Source: Rhodobacterales bacterium LSUCC0387 (GTDB lineage: Bacteria > Pseudomonadota > Alphaproteobacteria > Rhodobacterales > Rhodobacteraceae). Taken from it: a stretch of DNA of 64,000 nucleotides. Numbering within the stretch: the first letter of the stretch is position 1; every line of letters starts with the position of its first letter. The notes beneath the pieces are model-generated. The model made no database searches. It saw only the letters and a list, made by a program, of their open reading frames with translations, and was not told where the DNA came from. The position numbers were made by a program, and so were the translations under genes. This document shows, piece by piece, positions 55,517 to 64,000 of the stretch. The stretch is from assembly GCA_015689775.1 (NCBI GenBank), contig WVSR01000001.1, forward strand, positions 1,303,501 through 1,367,500, given 5' to 3'.

Positions 55517-56523
55517 ACGGATTTTCCTTTCATGATTCCTGTGGGTTTAAACAGAAGCACGATCAGAAGGATCGTAAAGCTGACGGCAAATTTATAATCG
55601 GTCGATAGAAGCTGCAGCATTCCTTCGGGGCTCCAGCCTTCGGGGCCGATATATCCAACCACCTTGCGGAAGGCATAGGTGACTGCGATTTCGGAATAGG
55701 CTATCAGGAAGCCCCCCAAAATTGCCCCCAGAGGGTTGCCAAGCCCGCCCACAATCGCGGCGGCAAAAATGGGCAACAGCAGTTGGAAATAGGTGAAGGG
55801 CTTAAAGCTTTTGTCCAGGCCATACAGCACGCCCGCCGTGGTCGCCAAAGCCGCCACAATCAACCATGTGATCATCACAACGCGCTCAGGGTTGATGCCT
55901 GAGAGCAGCGCTAGATCTTCGTTGTCGGAAAACGCACGCATGGATTTTCCCGTGCGGGTTTTGTTCAAGAACCAAAACAGCGCTACCACCGTCAAAATTG
56001 CCACAATCACCGTGATGGCTTGGGTCGAACGGATGGCGAGCCCTTCATCAAGGCCTGTTATTTCTTTGAAGTCACGAGCAGAGATAAGAAACCTTGCCCC
56101 ATCGGCGAAGTTTTGATCATCAACCCCGATGATAAAGCGCACGATCCCGTTCATTACGAACATCACGCCAATTGAGGCGATCACAAAGATCACAGGTTTG
56201 GCTTTGGTTTGGCGATAAAAGTGATAGACCATCTTATCCGTACCGACCACCAAGGCGGCCGTGGCGGCGATGCCAAGGGGCAGGGCGATGAGGGCGGTTG
56301 GCAAGGGCTCCGCCGTGAAGCCCAAAGATTGCAGGCCCCATGTGGCCATAATGGTGATCATCGTGCCAAAGGCCATCGTGTCACCATGCGCGAAATTGGA
56401 AAAGCGCAAGATGCCGTAAATCAACGTCACCCCAAGTGCGCCAAGCGCCAATTGCGCGCCGTAGGCCGTGGCAGGCACAATCACAAAATTCAACAAAGCG
56501 ACAATTGCGTTTAGAAAATCCAT
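55513..56523 (-). CDS. livH: Branched-chain amino-acid ABC transporter permease LivH
   Basis: 336-aa permease with GALGVTLIYGILRFSNFAHGDTMAFG at the N-terminus, the docking loop GKSMRAFSDNEDLALLSGINPERV, and GGLGNPLGAILGGFLI. About eight membrane helices. It lies 3 bp after livF and overlaps livM. Amino-acid specificity is set by the binding protein and is not certain. Confidence 0.92.
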   Translation of the reverse strand: MDFLNAIVALLNFVIVPATAYGAQLALGALGVTLIYGILRFSNFAHGDTMAFGTMITIMATWGLQSLGFTAEPLPTALIALPLGIAATAALVVGTDKMVYHFYRQTKAKPVIFVIASIGVMFVMNGIVRFIIGVDDQNFADGARFLISARDFKEITGLDEGLAIRSTQAITVIVAILTVVALFWFLNKTRTGKSMRAFSDNEDLALLSGINPERVVMITWLIVAALATTAGVLYGLDKSFKPFTYFQLLLPIFAAAIVGGLGNPLGAILGGFLIAYSEIAVTYAFRKVVGYIGPEGWSPEGMLQLLSTDYKFAVSFTILLIVLLFKPTGIMKGKSV

Positions 56524-56526
56524 TCC

Positions 56527-57246
56527 TCAACCCCCCAAGAAGGAGCGACGCACATCCGCATCTGCCAGAAGCTCTTTGCCCGTGCCTGTATGGGCATTGC
56601 GCCCTTGCACCAAAACAAAGCCCTTATCCGCGATTTCCAACGCCTGACGGGCGTTTTGTTCGACCATCAAAATGGGGATGCCCGTGCGGGAAACTTCGAT
56701 GATGCGGTCAAATAACTCGTCCATAACAATGGGTGAGACACCTGCGGTCGGCTCATCCAACATCAACACTTTCGGCTTGGTCATCAGCGCGCGCCCCACG
56801 GCCACTTGTTGACGCTGACCCCCCGATAATTCACCCGCCGCTTGGCGGCGTTTGTCTTTTAGGATTGGAAAGAGGGTGTAGACCTGCTCCATCGTGTCGC
56901 GGAATTCATCACGGCGGATATAGGCGCCCATTTCCAAATTTTCTTCGACTGTCATAGAGGTGAAGATGTTATTGCTTTGCGGTACAAACCCCATCCCGCG
57001 CACGACGCGATCTTGTGGCGAAAGTGCGGTGATGTCATCCCCATCCAACACAACACGCCCCTCGCGCAGTGACAGCATGCCAAAGACCGCCTTCATGGCG
57101 GTCGATTTGCCCGCGCCATTAGGGCCCACGATGACGGCGATTTCGCCGCGCTCGACTGCGATGGTGCAGCTGTGCAGGATATCGGCCCCTTTGCCATATC
57201 CGCCCGTCATCGCCTCGCCGATCAAAAAGGGTGATGCCTCGCTCAT
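56527..57246 (-). CDS. livF: Branched-chain amino-acid ABC transporter ATP-binding protein LivF
   Basis: 239-aa ATPase with Walker A GPNGAGKST, Q-loop GFVPQSNNIFTSMTVEENLEMG, signature LSGGQRQQVAVGRALM, and Walker B VLMLDEPTAGVSP. The family C-terminus continues VEQNARQALEIAD. It overlaps livG by four bases (ATGA) and acts with it as an ATPase heterodimer. Confidence 0.94.
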   Translation of the reverse strand: MSEASPFLIGEAMTGGYGKGADILHSCTIAVERGEIAVIVGPNGAGKSTAMKAVFGMLSLREGRVVLDGDDITALSPQDRVVRGMGFVPQSNNIFTSMTVEENLEMGAYIRRDEFRDTMEQVYTLFPILKDKRRQAAGELSGGQRQQVAVGRALMTKPKVLMLDEPTAGVSPIVMDELFDRIIEVSRTGIPILMVEQNARQALEIADKGFVLVQGRNAHTGTGKELLADADVRRSFLGG

Positions 57247-58025
57247 GCCCCGATCTTGTCCCTATTTTTTAAACCTGTCCCAAGATAGGCCTCAATCACA
57301 TCGTCATTGGCTTTGATCTCGTCCAATGTGCCTTCGGCCAAAACGCGCCCTTCGGCCATCACGATCACAGGGTCACAAAGCCGACCGATGAAATCCATGT
57401 CATGCTCAATTACGCAGAATGTATATCCGCGCTCTTTGTTCAGGCGGATGATTGCATCGCCGATAGTGTTCAGCAGCGTGCGGTTAACGCCTGCGCCCAC
57501 CTCGTCCAAAAACACGATTTTTGCATCAACCATCATCGTGCGGCCTAGTTCCAGCAGCTTTTTTTGACCGCCAGAAATCGCGCCTGCCGGATGATCCGCG
57601 AGATGGGAAATGGTCAGAAACTCCAACACTTCATCTGCCTTGGCTTTCAGCGCGCGCTCTTCTTCAGCGATCCGTTTGCGGCCGAACCATGTGTTCCACA
57701 GGGTTTCACCCGATTGGCCGCTTGGCACCATCATCAGGTTCTCGCGGCAGCTCATGGATGAGAACTCATGCGCGATCTGAAATGTGCGCAGCAATCCCTT
57801 ATCAAATAGCTCATGGGGCGGAAGGCCTGTAATATCCTCGCCGTCCATGACAACGCGGCCTGATGTAGGGGGCAAAACACCCGCAATCACATTAAACAGC
57901 GTGGTCTTTCCCGCGCCATTTGGGCCAACCAGACCCGTGATCGAGCCTGTTTCAATTTTCAGGCTTGCTCCATCCACGGCGTGAAAGCCGCCAAAATGTT
58001 TGTGCAGATTTTCGACAGTAATCAT
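57243..58025 (-). CDS. livG: Branched-chain amino-acid ABC transporter ATP-binding protein LivG
   Basis: 260-aa ATPase with Walker A GPNGAGKTT, LLRTFQIAHEFSSMSCRENL, signature ISGGQKKLLELGRTMM, and Walker B IVFLDEVGAGVN. The Walker B stretch lacks the common DEP (DEV here) but keeps the catalytic Glu. ATG 58025 gives the family N-terminus (ITVENLHKHFGGFHAVDG); the longer frame from 58067 would run into a hairpin. First gene after livJ. Confidence 0.92.
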   Translation of the reverse strand: MITVENLHKHFGGFHAVDGASLKIETGSITGLVGPNGAGKTTLFNVIAGVLPPTSGRVVMDGEDITGLPPHELFDKGLLRTFQIAHEFSSMSCRENLMMVPSGQSGETLWNTWFGRKRIAEEERALKAKADEVLEFLTISHLADHPAGAISGGQKKLLELGRTMMVDAKIVFLDEVGAGVNRTLLNTIGDAIIRLNKERGYTFCVIEHDMDFIGRLCDPVIVMAEGRVLAEGTLDEIKANDDVIEAYLGTGLKNRDKIGA

Positions 58026-58050
58026 CGCTTGTCCCGCATCCTTTAAACGA

Positions 58051-58078
58051 AGCAGCCCGGAAATCACTCCGGGCTGCT
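58051..58078 (-). terminator. Hairpin between livJ and livG
   Basis: A perfect 11-bp stem, AGCAGCCCGGA with TCCGGGCTGCT, over a 6-nt loop. On the minus strand it is followed by TCGTTTAAAG, a weak T-tract. It probably stabilises the livJ transcript and partly terminates. Confidence 0.7.
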
Positions 58079-58100
58079 CGTTGGTCTTGATTAGATCAAC

Positions 58101-59285
58101 TTAACGGAAACGTGCTGTGGTGATCTCGCCACCAGAGATTTCGATCTCGCGATAGGCGCCCGCAGATTCACCTGGCTCAATCAATTCAACGGCAGAGGCA
58201 CCAACATAGTCGATGTCTTCACCCGCAGCGATCAATTCCAAGGCCTTGCCCAATTCACCAGGCAGGATCGGTGTGCCAGGGGCGTTTGCGATATCCATGA
58301 TCTTGCCTGCGTAATCGGCAGGGTTGCTTGAGCCTGCGGCCTGCATGGCCAACATGATCAATGCTGCTGCGTCATAGGATTCTTTTGCGAAAGGCTGGGT
58401 GCCATCGAACCCTGCTTCAGCGGCGAGGGTATCGAAAATCGATGCACCTTCGCTATCCGTGCCAGGGTGCTGGCCAAAGGAGCCATCAATCTCGCTACCA
58501 AAATTTGCAACGAGGGCGGAAGATACCATGCCGTCAGGGAAGACGAAGGTTTCAAATGCGCCAGAATCCAGCGCCGCGCGAATGATGCCCGAGCCGCCCT
58601 GATCCACATAGCCTGCAACGACCAATGCGTCACCGCCTGCAGCCGCCAAGGCGCCTACTTCTGCAGAGTAATCCGCACGGCCATCCTCGTGCGCTGCAAC
58701 GAGAGTTACAGTGCCGCCAGCCGCTTCGAAAGCGGCGGCAAAGCTATCAGCCAAGCCTTGGCCGTAATCGTTGTTGGTGTAGGTTACCGCAACGGATTTG
58801 ATGCCGCGATCCATGATCACCTCGGTCATCACAACACCCTGACGCGCGTCAGATGGGGCGGTGCGGAAGAACAGGCCGTTGTCTTCAACGGTGGTCAGCG
58901 CAGGCGATGTTGCCGATGGGGAAACCATGACCATGCCGTTTGGCACGGCTACGTTTTGCAGCATTGCGTTGGTTACGCCCGAGCAATCCGCGCCAACAAT
59001 CCCGCTGACGCCATCAGATGTGATGAGGCGTTCTGCAACGGCAGTTGCAGCGGCCGCGTCAATACAAGTGCTGTCGCCACGCACGGAGACAACGGTTGCG
59101 CCGTTCAGGAAATTGCCGCTTGCGTTCACTTCGTTCATCGCCAATTCCGAGCCACCTGCCATATCTGGCGCAAGCGATTCAAGCGGGCCTGTAAAGCCCA
59201 CGACGGTGCCTATCTTTACCTCTTGTGCGGTTGCCATGGACGCAAGCGCCAAGGATGCGGCCGAAGCCAGCAAAAGTTTTTTCAT
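58101..59285 (-). CDS. livJ: Branched-chain amino-acid ABC transporter substrate-binding protein LivJ
   Basis: 394-aa type I periplasmic binding protein with a signal peptide (about 1-20, ending MATA-QE). The Peripla_BP_6 fold begins VKIGTVVGFTGPLESLAPDM and includes VGADCSGVTNAM, MVSPSATSPALT and AVTYTNNDYGQGLADSF. It feeds LivHM. A hairpin follows before livG. GGGAG lies upstream of ATG 59285. The ligand is a branched-chain or related amino acid; exact specificity unknown. Confidence 0.92.
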   Translation of the reverse strand: MKKLLLASAASLALASMATAQEVKIGTVVGFTGPLESLAPDMAGGSELAMNEVNASGNFLNGATVVSVRGDSTCIDAAAATAVAERLITSDGVSGIVGADCSGVTNAMLQNVAVPNGMVMVSPSATSPALTTVEDNGLFFRTAPSDARQGVVMTEVIMDRGIKSVAVTYTNNDYGQGLADSFAAAFEAAGGTVTLVAAHEDGRADYSAEVGALAAAGGDALVVAGYVDQGGSGIIRAALDSGAFETFVFPDGMVSSALVANFGSEIDGSFGQHPGTDSEGASIFDTLAAEAGFDGTQPFAKESYDAAALIMLAMQAAGSSNPADYAGKIMDIANAPGTPILPGELGKALELIAAGEDIDYVGASAVELIEPGESAGAYREIEISGGEITTARFR

Positions 59286-59451
59286 GAAGAACTCCCAAGT
59301 TGTTGTTATTACCCCAGATGGATAAGGATTAATGCTAGGTTACGGGGTTGGAAAGAGAAAACGACCCATAACGGCGGGGAATTGAACTGCATTTTCGCAA
59401 ATTTTCGGATCATTCGCCTGTGGATGGTGTGAATTAAGCCCATTCGTATTA

Positions 59452-59468
59452 CATTTTGCCGCAAAATG
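59452..59468. promoter_or_regulatory. 17-bp palindrome in the livJ/YaiI intergenic region
   Basis: CATTTTGC-C-GCAAAATG is a perfect inverted repeat with 8-bp arms. A diverged copy (CATTTTCGCAAA at 59390-59401) lies 62 bp closer to livJ. A candidate operator for livJ or for the divergent YaiI-like gene; the regulator is unknown. Confidence 0.5.
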
Positions 59469-59541
59469 CCCCGCTAGACGATTTTTTTCCCGCGGACGGG
59501 AATAGGAAGATTCGCGCATAGCAGGCGAGGAAGACGTAAAA

Positions 59542-60036
59542 ATGACGGAAGATGCCCCTAAGATTGCAATGCCAAGGCCAAGCTCGCCGATGGTTTTTGT
59601 GGATGCAGATGCCTGCCCCGTACGCGAAGAAGCCATTCGTGTGGCGCTGCGCCACAAGATTGGATTGCGCTTTGTTGCCAATCATTATTTGCGTCTGCCC
59701 GATCACCCGCTTTTGGCGATGCATCTTGTGGGGGACGGGTTTGATGCTGCTGATGATGCGATCATAGCCGGGCTTGAGGCGGGTGATATTGTGGTGACAG
59801 GCGATATTCTTTTGGCGGAACGCGCATTGAAATCAGGCGCGCAGCTGATTTCACCCAAAGGGGACGCATATACGATGGACACAATCGGCGCGCAGGTGGC
59901 AACGCGGGCGCTTATGGCCGATTTGCGAGCTGGCCTACCACAGGAGGGCGCCCCTTCTGGCCCGCGCCCCTTTGCCAAGGCGGATCGTTCGCGGTTTCTT
60001 GAGCGGTTCGACCTGATGCTGCGCTGCGCAAAATAG
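59542..60036 (+). CDS. YaiI/YqxD-family (DUF188) protein
   Basis: 164-aa PIN-like-fold protein with the family motifs FVDADACPVREEAIRVALR, VANHYLRLP, DDAIIAGLEAGDIVVTGDILLAERAL and SPKGDAYTMDTIGA. The conserved acidic residues suggest metal-dependent nuclease activity, but no function is established. It precedes der by 81 bp on the same strand and is divergent from livJ. Confidence 0.9.
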   Translation: MTEDAPKIAMPRPSSPMVFVDADACPVREEAIRVALRHKIGLRFVANHYLRLPDHPLLAMHLVGDGFDAADDAIIAGLEAGDIVVTGDILLAERALKSGAQLISPKGDAYTMDTIGAQVATRALMADLRAGLPQEGAPSGPRPFAKADRSRFLERFDLMLRCAK

Positions 60037-60117
60037 CAGTCGAAATCTGCTTGGGCTTTCCTTCGTCCCTGCCTTAAGATAGGGGACGGGTCTTAGAATT
60101 TTTACTTTGTCGAGATC

Positions 60118-61578
60118 ATGAGCTTTACCCTCGCCATTATTGGTCGGCCCAATGTGGGCAAATCCACCTTGTTCAATCGTTTGGTGGGCAAGCGCCTTGC
60201 CTTGGTTGATGATCAACCCGGTGTCACCCGCGATCTGCGCGAAGGCACGGCGCGGCTTGGATCCATGCGGTTCACGGTGGTTGACACGGCGGGCCTTGAA
60301 GAGACCACAGATGACAGTCTACAAGGCCGTATGCGCCGCCTGACAGAGCGCGCGGTTGATATGGCGGATGCGTGCCTGTTTTTGATTGACGCGCGCACAG
60401 GCCTGACGCCTAGCGATCGTGCCTTTGCCGATCTGCTGCGCAAGCGCGGTGTCACAGTCCTTTTGGGCGCAAATAAATCCGAAGGACGGGCAGGGCAGGC
60501 AGGGTGGCTTGAGGCCTATGAGCTGGGGTTGGGCGAGCCCTTAGCCCTATCCGCTGAGCATGGCGAAGGTATGGGTGAATTGGCCGTGGCCCTTGCCCCG
60601 CTGATCGAGGCGAAGGAAGCCGAGGATTATAGCCCAGAAACCGATATCGAGCTTGATGAAGATGAAACTGACGAGGGGGGGCTGCGCGAATTAACGCTTG
60701 AGCGGCCTTTGCAAATAGCGGTTATCGGCCGCCCCAATGCAGGCAAATCCACCCTCATCAACCAAATCTTGGGGGAGGAGCGGTTACTCACTGGCCCCGA
60801 GGCAGGGATCACCCGTGATGCGATCTCTCTTCCAGTGACATGGGATGGGGTGCCGATGCGGATTTTCGACACGGCAGGGATGCGCAAACGCGCCCGCGTG
60901 CAGGAAAAATTGGAAAAGCTCTCCGTGGCCGATGGTCTGCGTGCTGTCAAATTTGCGGAAGTGGTCGTGGTTTTGCTGGACGCGGCCATTCCCTTTGAGG
61001 CGCAAGATTTGCGCATCGCTGACTTGGCCGAGCGCGAGGGGCGGGCGGTCGTGATTGCGGTAAACAAATGGGATATCGAGGATGAGAAGCAGGAAAAACT
61101 CAAATTCCTGCGGGATCGTCTTGAGAAATTATTGCCGCAAATCAGGGGCGTGTCGATGGTCACGGTTTCAGCCAAGACAGGCAAAGGGCTAGATCGCCTG
61201 CATGCGGCAATCATTAATGCCGTAACGATTTGGAACCGCCGTGTGCCAACGGCCACGCTGAACCGATGGTTGGGGGAAATGGTCGAGGCGCATCCACCGC
61301 CCGCACCATCAGGGCGGCGTATTCGCCTGCGCTATATGACCCAAGCCAAGGCCCGCCCGCCCTCGTTCGTTGTGATGTGTTCGATGCCAGAAAAGTTGCC
61401 TGAAAGTTATTCGCGCTACTTAGTCAATGGGCTGCGCGACAGTTTTGATATGCCAGGTGTGCCGATCCGTCTGTTCATGCGCAGCCAAGCGGATAAAAAC
61501 CCCTACAAGGATCGCAAAAAATCCATTCCTTCGCGCCTAAGCAAACATGTGCGCAAGGGGGATACGAAAAAGAAATAA
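60118..61578 (+). CDS. der: Ribosome-associated GTPase Der (EngA)
   Basis: 486-aa protein with two tandem GTPase domains. The first P-loop is GRPNVGKST (9-17) with DTAG; the second is GRPNAGKST (about 203-211) with [11 protein letters not shown] and NKWD. The C-terminal KH-like domain includes [18 protein letters not shown]. It acts in 50S subunit maturation. An acidic linker (about 170-190, [13 protein letters not shown]) separates the G domains. A terminator follows immediately. Confidence 0.97.
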   Translation: MSFTLAIIGRPNVGKSTLFNRLVGKRLALVDDQPGVTRDLREGTARLGSMRFTVVDTAGLEETTDDSLQGRMRRLTERAVDMADACLFLIDARTGLTPSDRAFADLLRKRGVTVLLGANKSEGRAGQAGWLEAYELGLGEPLALSAEHGEGMGELAVALAPLIEAKEAEDYSPETDIELDEDETDEGGLRELTLERPLQIAVIGRPNAGKSTLINQILGEERLLTGPEAGITRDAISLPVTWDGVPMRIFDTAGMRKRARVQEKLEKLSVADGLRAVKFAEVVVVLLDAAIPFEAQDLRIADLAEREGRAVVIAVNKWDIEDEKQEKLKFLRDRLEKLLPQIRGVSMVTVSAKTGKGLDRLHAAIINAVTIWNRRVPTATLNRWLGEMVEAHPPPAPSGRRIRLRYMTQAKARPPSFVVMCSMPEKLPESYSRYLVNGLRDSFDMPGVPIRLFMRSQADKNPYKDRKKSIPSRLSKHVRKGDTKKK

Positions 61579-61579
61579 A

Positions 61580-61617
61580 AAATGGCGCGTCAGGGACAAC
61601 CTTACGCGTCATTTTTG
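61580..61617. terminator. Bidirectional terminator between der and grxD
   Basis: AAATGGCGCGT pairs with ACGCGTCATTT (11 bp, one G-U) over a 13-nt loop. T-runs on both strands let it serve both convergent genes. Confidence 0.75.
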
Positions 61618-61633
61618 AAAATATCAAACAAAA

Positions 61634-61993
61634 TCAGGCGTTTGCTTCGCGGATTTTATTTGCCGCCTCTTTGTCATAGCTGACATTTTGCCCGTCAAAC
61701 ATCGCGTCCAGTTCGCCTGAGAGTGTCATCTCAGTGATGATATCGCAGCCCCCTACGAATTCGCCCTTTACATAGAGTTGCGGGATCGTGGGCCAATCCG
61801 AGAAATCCTTGATCCCTTGGCGGATATTTTCATCTTCCAACACGTTCACATCGGCAAATTCAACGCCCATGTAATTCAAAACACCTGCCACGCGGCTAGA
61901 AAACCCGCATTGTGGCATGGATTTTGTGCCTTTCATGAACAAGACCACGTCATTTTTCGTAATCATCTCTTTGATCTGATCTTCTACGCTCAT
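61634..61993 (-). CDS. grxD: Monothiol glutaredoxin (Grx4/GrxD type)
   Basis: 119-aa thioredoxin-fold protein with the monothiol CGFS motif at 29-32 (MPQCGFSSR), and WPTIPQLYVKGEFVGGCDII for glutathione binding. Such proteins carry and transfer [2Fe-2S] clusters, commonly in a complex with BolA, encoded 13 bp upstream. ATG 61993; the longer frame from 62107 is rejected because it runs back into bolA. Confidence 0.96.
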   Translation of the reverse strand: MSVEDQIKEMITKNDVVLFMKGTKSMPQCGFSSRVAGVLNYMGVEFADVNVLEDENIRQGIKDFSDWPTIPQLYVKGEFVGGCDIITEMTLSGELDAMFDGQNVSYDKEAANKIREANA

Positions 61994-62006
61994 CTGGGTC
62001 TTCCTT

Positions 62007-62243
62007 TTAATCGGGCGCGCGGGTGGTGAGGGCAAGCGCATGCAATTCGCCCGCGCTGCCATCCATTTTGCCCTTGAGAGCGGCATAAACAGCACGTTGC
62101 TGCGCAACGCGGTTCATGCCCTTAAAGCTGGCATCAATCACTTGGGCGGTGAAATGCTGGCCATCATCACCCTCAACCGTGATCTGCGCTTCGGGAAAGG
62201 ACGCGCGGATTAGGTCTTTGATGTCTTGTACTGTGATTGCCAT
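62007..62243 (-). CDS. BolA-family protein
   Basis: 78-aa BolA-like protein with AITVQDIKDLIRASFPEAQITVEGDDGQHF at the N-terminus and the helix-turn RVAQQRAVYAAL. The invariant C-terminal His lies in AGELHALAL and is the cluster ligand shared with monothiol glutaredoxin. ATG 62243 has AGGGCAG upstream. It sits between purL and grxD; the BolA-Grx pair probably senses or delivers Fe-S clusters. Confidence 0.92.
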   Translation of the reverse strand: MAITVQDIKDLIRASFPEAQITVEGDDGQHFTAQVIDASFKGMNRVAQQRAVYAALKGKMDGSAGELHALALTTRAPD

Positions 62244-62331
62244 ATCTGCCCTCATGAATTCCGACCTGTTCCTTTTAATCTAAGCCTCCATTCGGCCCCA
62301 AACAAGAGGGCTGTTAGGGACACGTTTTGGA

Positions 62332-64000
62332 TCAGTCAAACAGGCGTGACAGCGTGCCATCTGACAGGGCCCGAAGGGCATCAAGGCTTTCGCTAGAACC
62401 GCCTATAGTGATTTGGTCGCTGCCAAATTTGCCAACAGTGGTGATCTGAAGGCCCGCTTGGCCGGCAGCAACCATTAAGGCTTCGGCCTTATCGGTTGAG
62501 CAGGCGACCAAATAGCGCCCTTGATCTTCGCCAAACAAGGTGGCTGCATCGCTTGCGTCTAGTTTCACACCTGTGGAGGAGGATGCGGCCATTTCGAACG
62601 CGGCCAAGGCAAGCCCGCCATCCGAGAGGTCGTTACAAGCCGAAATCATTTTGCGATTGTCGAGAATGAATTGGCCCGCTTTGCGCTCTGCCTCAAGATC
62701 AACGGGGGGCGCATCGCCCTCAATGCGATGGAATACTTCTGCCAAAAGTGCAGATTGGCCCAAATGTCCCTGGGTTTCCCCGATCAAAAGCGCCCAGTGA
62801 CCCTCGCGCGCAGTGCCGTTGATCAAATCGCGGTCAATATCCGCAATCAGGCCAACCGCCCCAATAGTGGGGGTGGGCAGGATCGCGCTGCCATCAGTTT
62901 CATTGTAAAGGCTGACATTGCCTGAAACGATCGGGGTTTCAAGCGCCAAACAAGCCGCGCCAATGCCCTTAATGGCACCCACGAATTGGCCCATGATTTC
63001 GGGTTTTTCAGGGTTGCCAAAATTTAAATTATCAGTGGTCGCAAGGGGTGTTGCACCTACAGAGATAAGGTTGCGATAGGCCTCAGCCACGGCCTGCTTG
63101 CCGCCCTCGAAGGGGTTCGCTTTGACGTAGCGCGGTGTCACATCCGAGGTAAACGCAAGCGCCTTATTCGTGCCTGCCACCCGCACAACGCCCGCCCCAT
63201 AGCCGGGCGTGCGGATCGTATCAGCGCCCACTTGGGTGTCATATTGTTGATAGACCCAGCCGCGCCCGCAGTAATTGGGCGAAGACAAAAGCGCCTTTAA
63301 CCCATCAATCGGGTCGATTTCTGGGATGAAATCCACCGCCTCAGCGACAGCGGTTTCGACCCAAGGGCGGTCGTATTCTGGTGCCGTAGAAGACAGTTTC
63401 GACAGCGGCAAATCCGCCTTGACCGCATTGCCGTGCATTATCACGAAGCGATCCTCGGCGATCGTTTCCCCAACAATGACAAAATCGAGATCCCATTTTT
63501 CAAAAATCGCGCGCGCCTCGGCCTCTTTTTCGGGGCGTAGCACCATCAACATGCGCTCTTGGCTCTCGGAGAGCATCATCTCATAGGCGGTCATATTAGG
63601 CTCGCGCTGCGGCACATATTCAAGTTGCAGCTTGATACCCAAGCCGCCCTTATCCCCCATCTCAACCGCAGAACAGGTCAGGCCAGCGGCGCCCATATCT
63701 TGAATTGAGATAACCGCGCCAGAGGCCATCAATTCAAGGCAGGCCTCAAGCAGGCGCTTTTCTGTGAAAGGGTCGCCAACCTGAACAGTTGGGCGCTTTT
63801 CCTCAATCGTGTCGTCAAACTCGGCGCTTGCCATTGTGGCCCCGCCAACCCCATCACGACCTGTTTTAGCGCCCAAATAGACGACAGGCATCCCCACGCC
63901 AGAGGCGGCGGAATAGAAAATCTTGTCCGTCTCAGCTATACCTGCGGCAAAGGCATTCACCAAGCAATTGCCATTGTATGCCGCGTCAAAGCGTAACTCG
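62332..64000 (-). CDS. purL: Phosphoribosylformylglycinamidine synthase subunit PurL (5' end off the window)
   Basis: ATP-dependent purine-synthesis enzyme converting FGAR to FGAM with PurQ and PurS. About 556 codons are visible; the start lies beyond the right edge, since the frame stays open to 64000 and the first residues ([15 protein letters not shown]) are internal. Conserved stretches are [53 protein letters not shown], and [20 protein letters not shown]. Small-PurL type. Followed by bolA (88-bp gap). Confidence 0.96.
   Translation of the reverse strand, partial: ELRFDAAYNGNCLVNAFAAGIAETDKIFYSAASGVGMPVVYLGAKTGRDGVGGATMASAEFDDTIEEKRPTVQVGDPFTEKRLLEACLELMASGAVISIQDMGAAGLTCSAVEMGDKGGLGIKLQLEYVPQREPNMTAYEMMLSESQERMLMVLRPEKEAEARAIFEKWDLDFVIVGETIAEDRFVIMHGNAVKADLPLSKLSSTAPEYDRPWVETAVAEAVDFIPEIDPIDGLKALLSSPNYCGRGWVYQQYDTQVGADTIRTPGYGAGVVRVAGTNKALAFTSDVTPRYVKANPFEGGKQAVAEAYRNLISVGATPLATTDNLNFGNPEKPEIMGQFVGAIKGIGAACLALETPIVSGNVSLYNETDGSAILPTPTIGAVGLIADIDRDLINGTAREGHWALLIGETQGHLGQSALLAEVFHRIEGDAPPVDLEAERKAGQFILDNRKMISACNDLSDGGLALAAFEMAASSSTGVKLDASDAATLFGEDQGRYLVACSTDKAEALMVAAGQAGLQITTVGKFGSDQITIGGSSESLDALRALSDGTLSRLFD

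Noticed and set aside
58467-59432. 321-codon antisense ORF opposite livJ
   Set aside because: Lies entirely over livJ and its promoter; low-complexity shadow frame.

Overview
This window is an ordinary, densely coded chromosomal segment of an alphaproteobacterium, most likely a Rhodobacteraceae (Roseobacter-type) organism. The evidence is moderately high GC, frequent ATGA/TGATG gene overlaps, an agl (alpha-glucoside) transport operon next to an Entner-Doudoroff operon, a two-cold-shock-domain gene beside DUF192 and tRNA-Pro, an AdoCbl-dependent NrdJ reductase, and a purL-bolA-grxD cluster. I see no insertion sequence, prophage, CRISPR array, toxin-antitoxin pair or defence island. No gene cluster here looks like an undescribed system, and the more interesting signals are regulatory or concern gene decay.

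Layout. 1-3.8 kb: putA (runs off the left edge) divergent from an Lrp-type regulator. 3.8-16.5 kb: carbohydrate region. On the minus strand lie aglR-bglA-glk; divergent on the plus strand lie aglE-F-G-A-K, then edd-eda. Alpha-glucosides are imported, split by AglA (beta-glucosides by BglA), phosphorylated by Glk and, after conversion to 6-phosphogluconate by enzymes not in this window, channelled to pyruvate and glyceraldehyde-3-P by Edd/Eda. Two different LacI-type palindromes mark the two plus-strand transcription units. 16.5-25.2 kb: a YjbR-like gene, cysS-cimA-squalene-synthase-like gene, an MFS transporter, alkA-like glycosylase and esterase, an HNH protein, a YdcF-like protein and tRNA-Leu(CAA). 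25.2-30.5 kb: a tight minus-strand run (44-aa membrane peptide, unknown 516-aa secreted protein, xerD, CNNM/CBS protein, MobA-like transferase, HAD dehalogenase). 30.7-35.1 kb: aroK-aroB, fabI-lysE-gpt, pdxH. 35.3-36.5 kb: a frameshifted cold-shock gene, DUF192, tRNA-Pro(TGG). 37-40.9 kb: nrdJ with a possible NrdR box and a strong terminator. 41.1-44.2 kb: a glycine betaine/proline-type ABC operon with an AT-rich 5' half. 44.4-54.2 kb: miaA, then the envelope/translation cluster pyrH-frr-uppS-cdsA-dxr-rseP and bamA-ompH. 54.2-59.3 kb: livJGFHM on the minus strand. 59.5-64 kb: a YaiI-like gene, der, and minus-strand purL(partial)-bolA-grxD.

A pattern across operons: all three ABC operons that include their binding-protein gene (agl, betaine, liv) carry a strong hairpin directly after that gene and before the next transporter gene. 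This is expected to raise binding-protein expression over the rest. Coordinates come from reading the sequence. Functions come from motif recognition without database searches.
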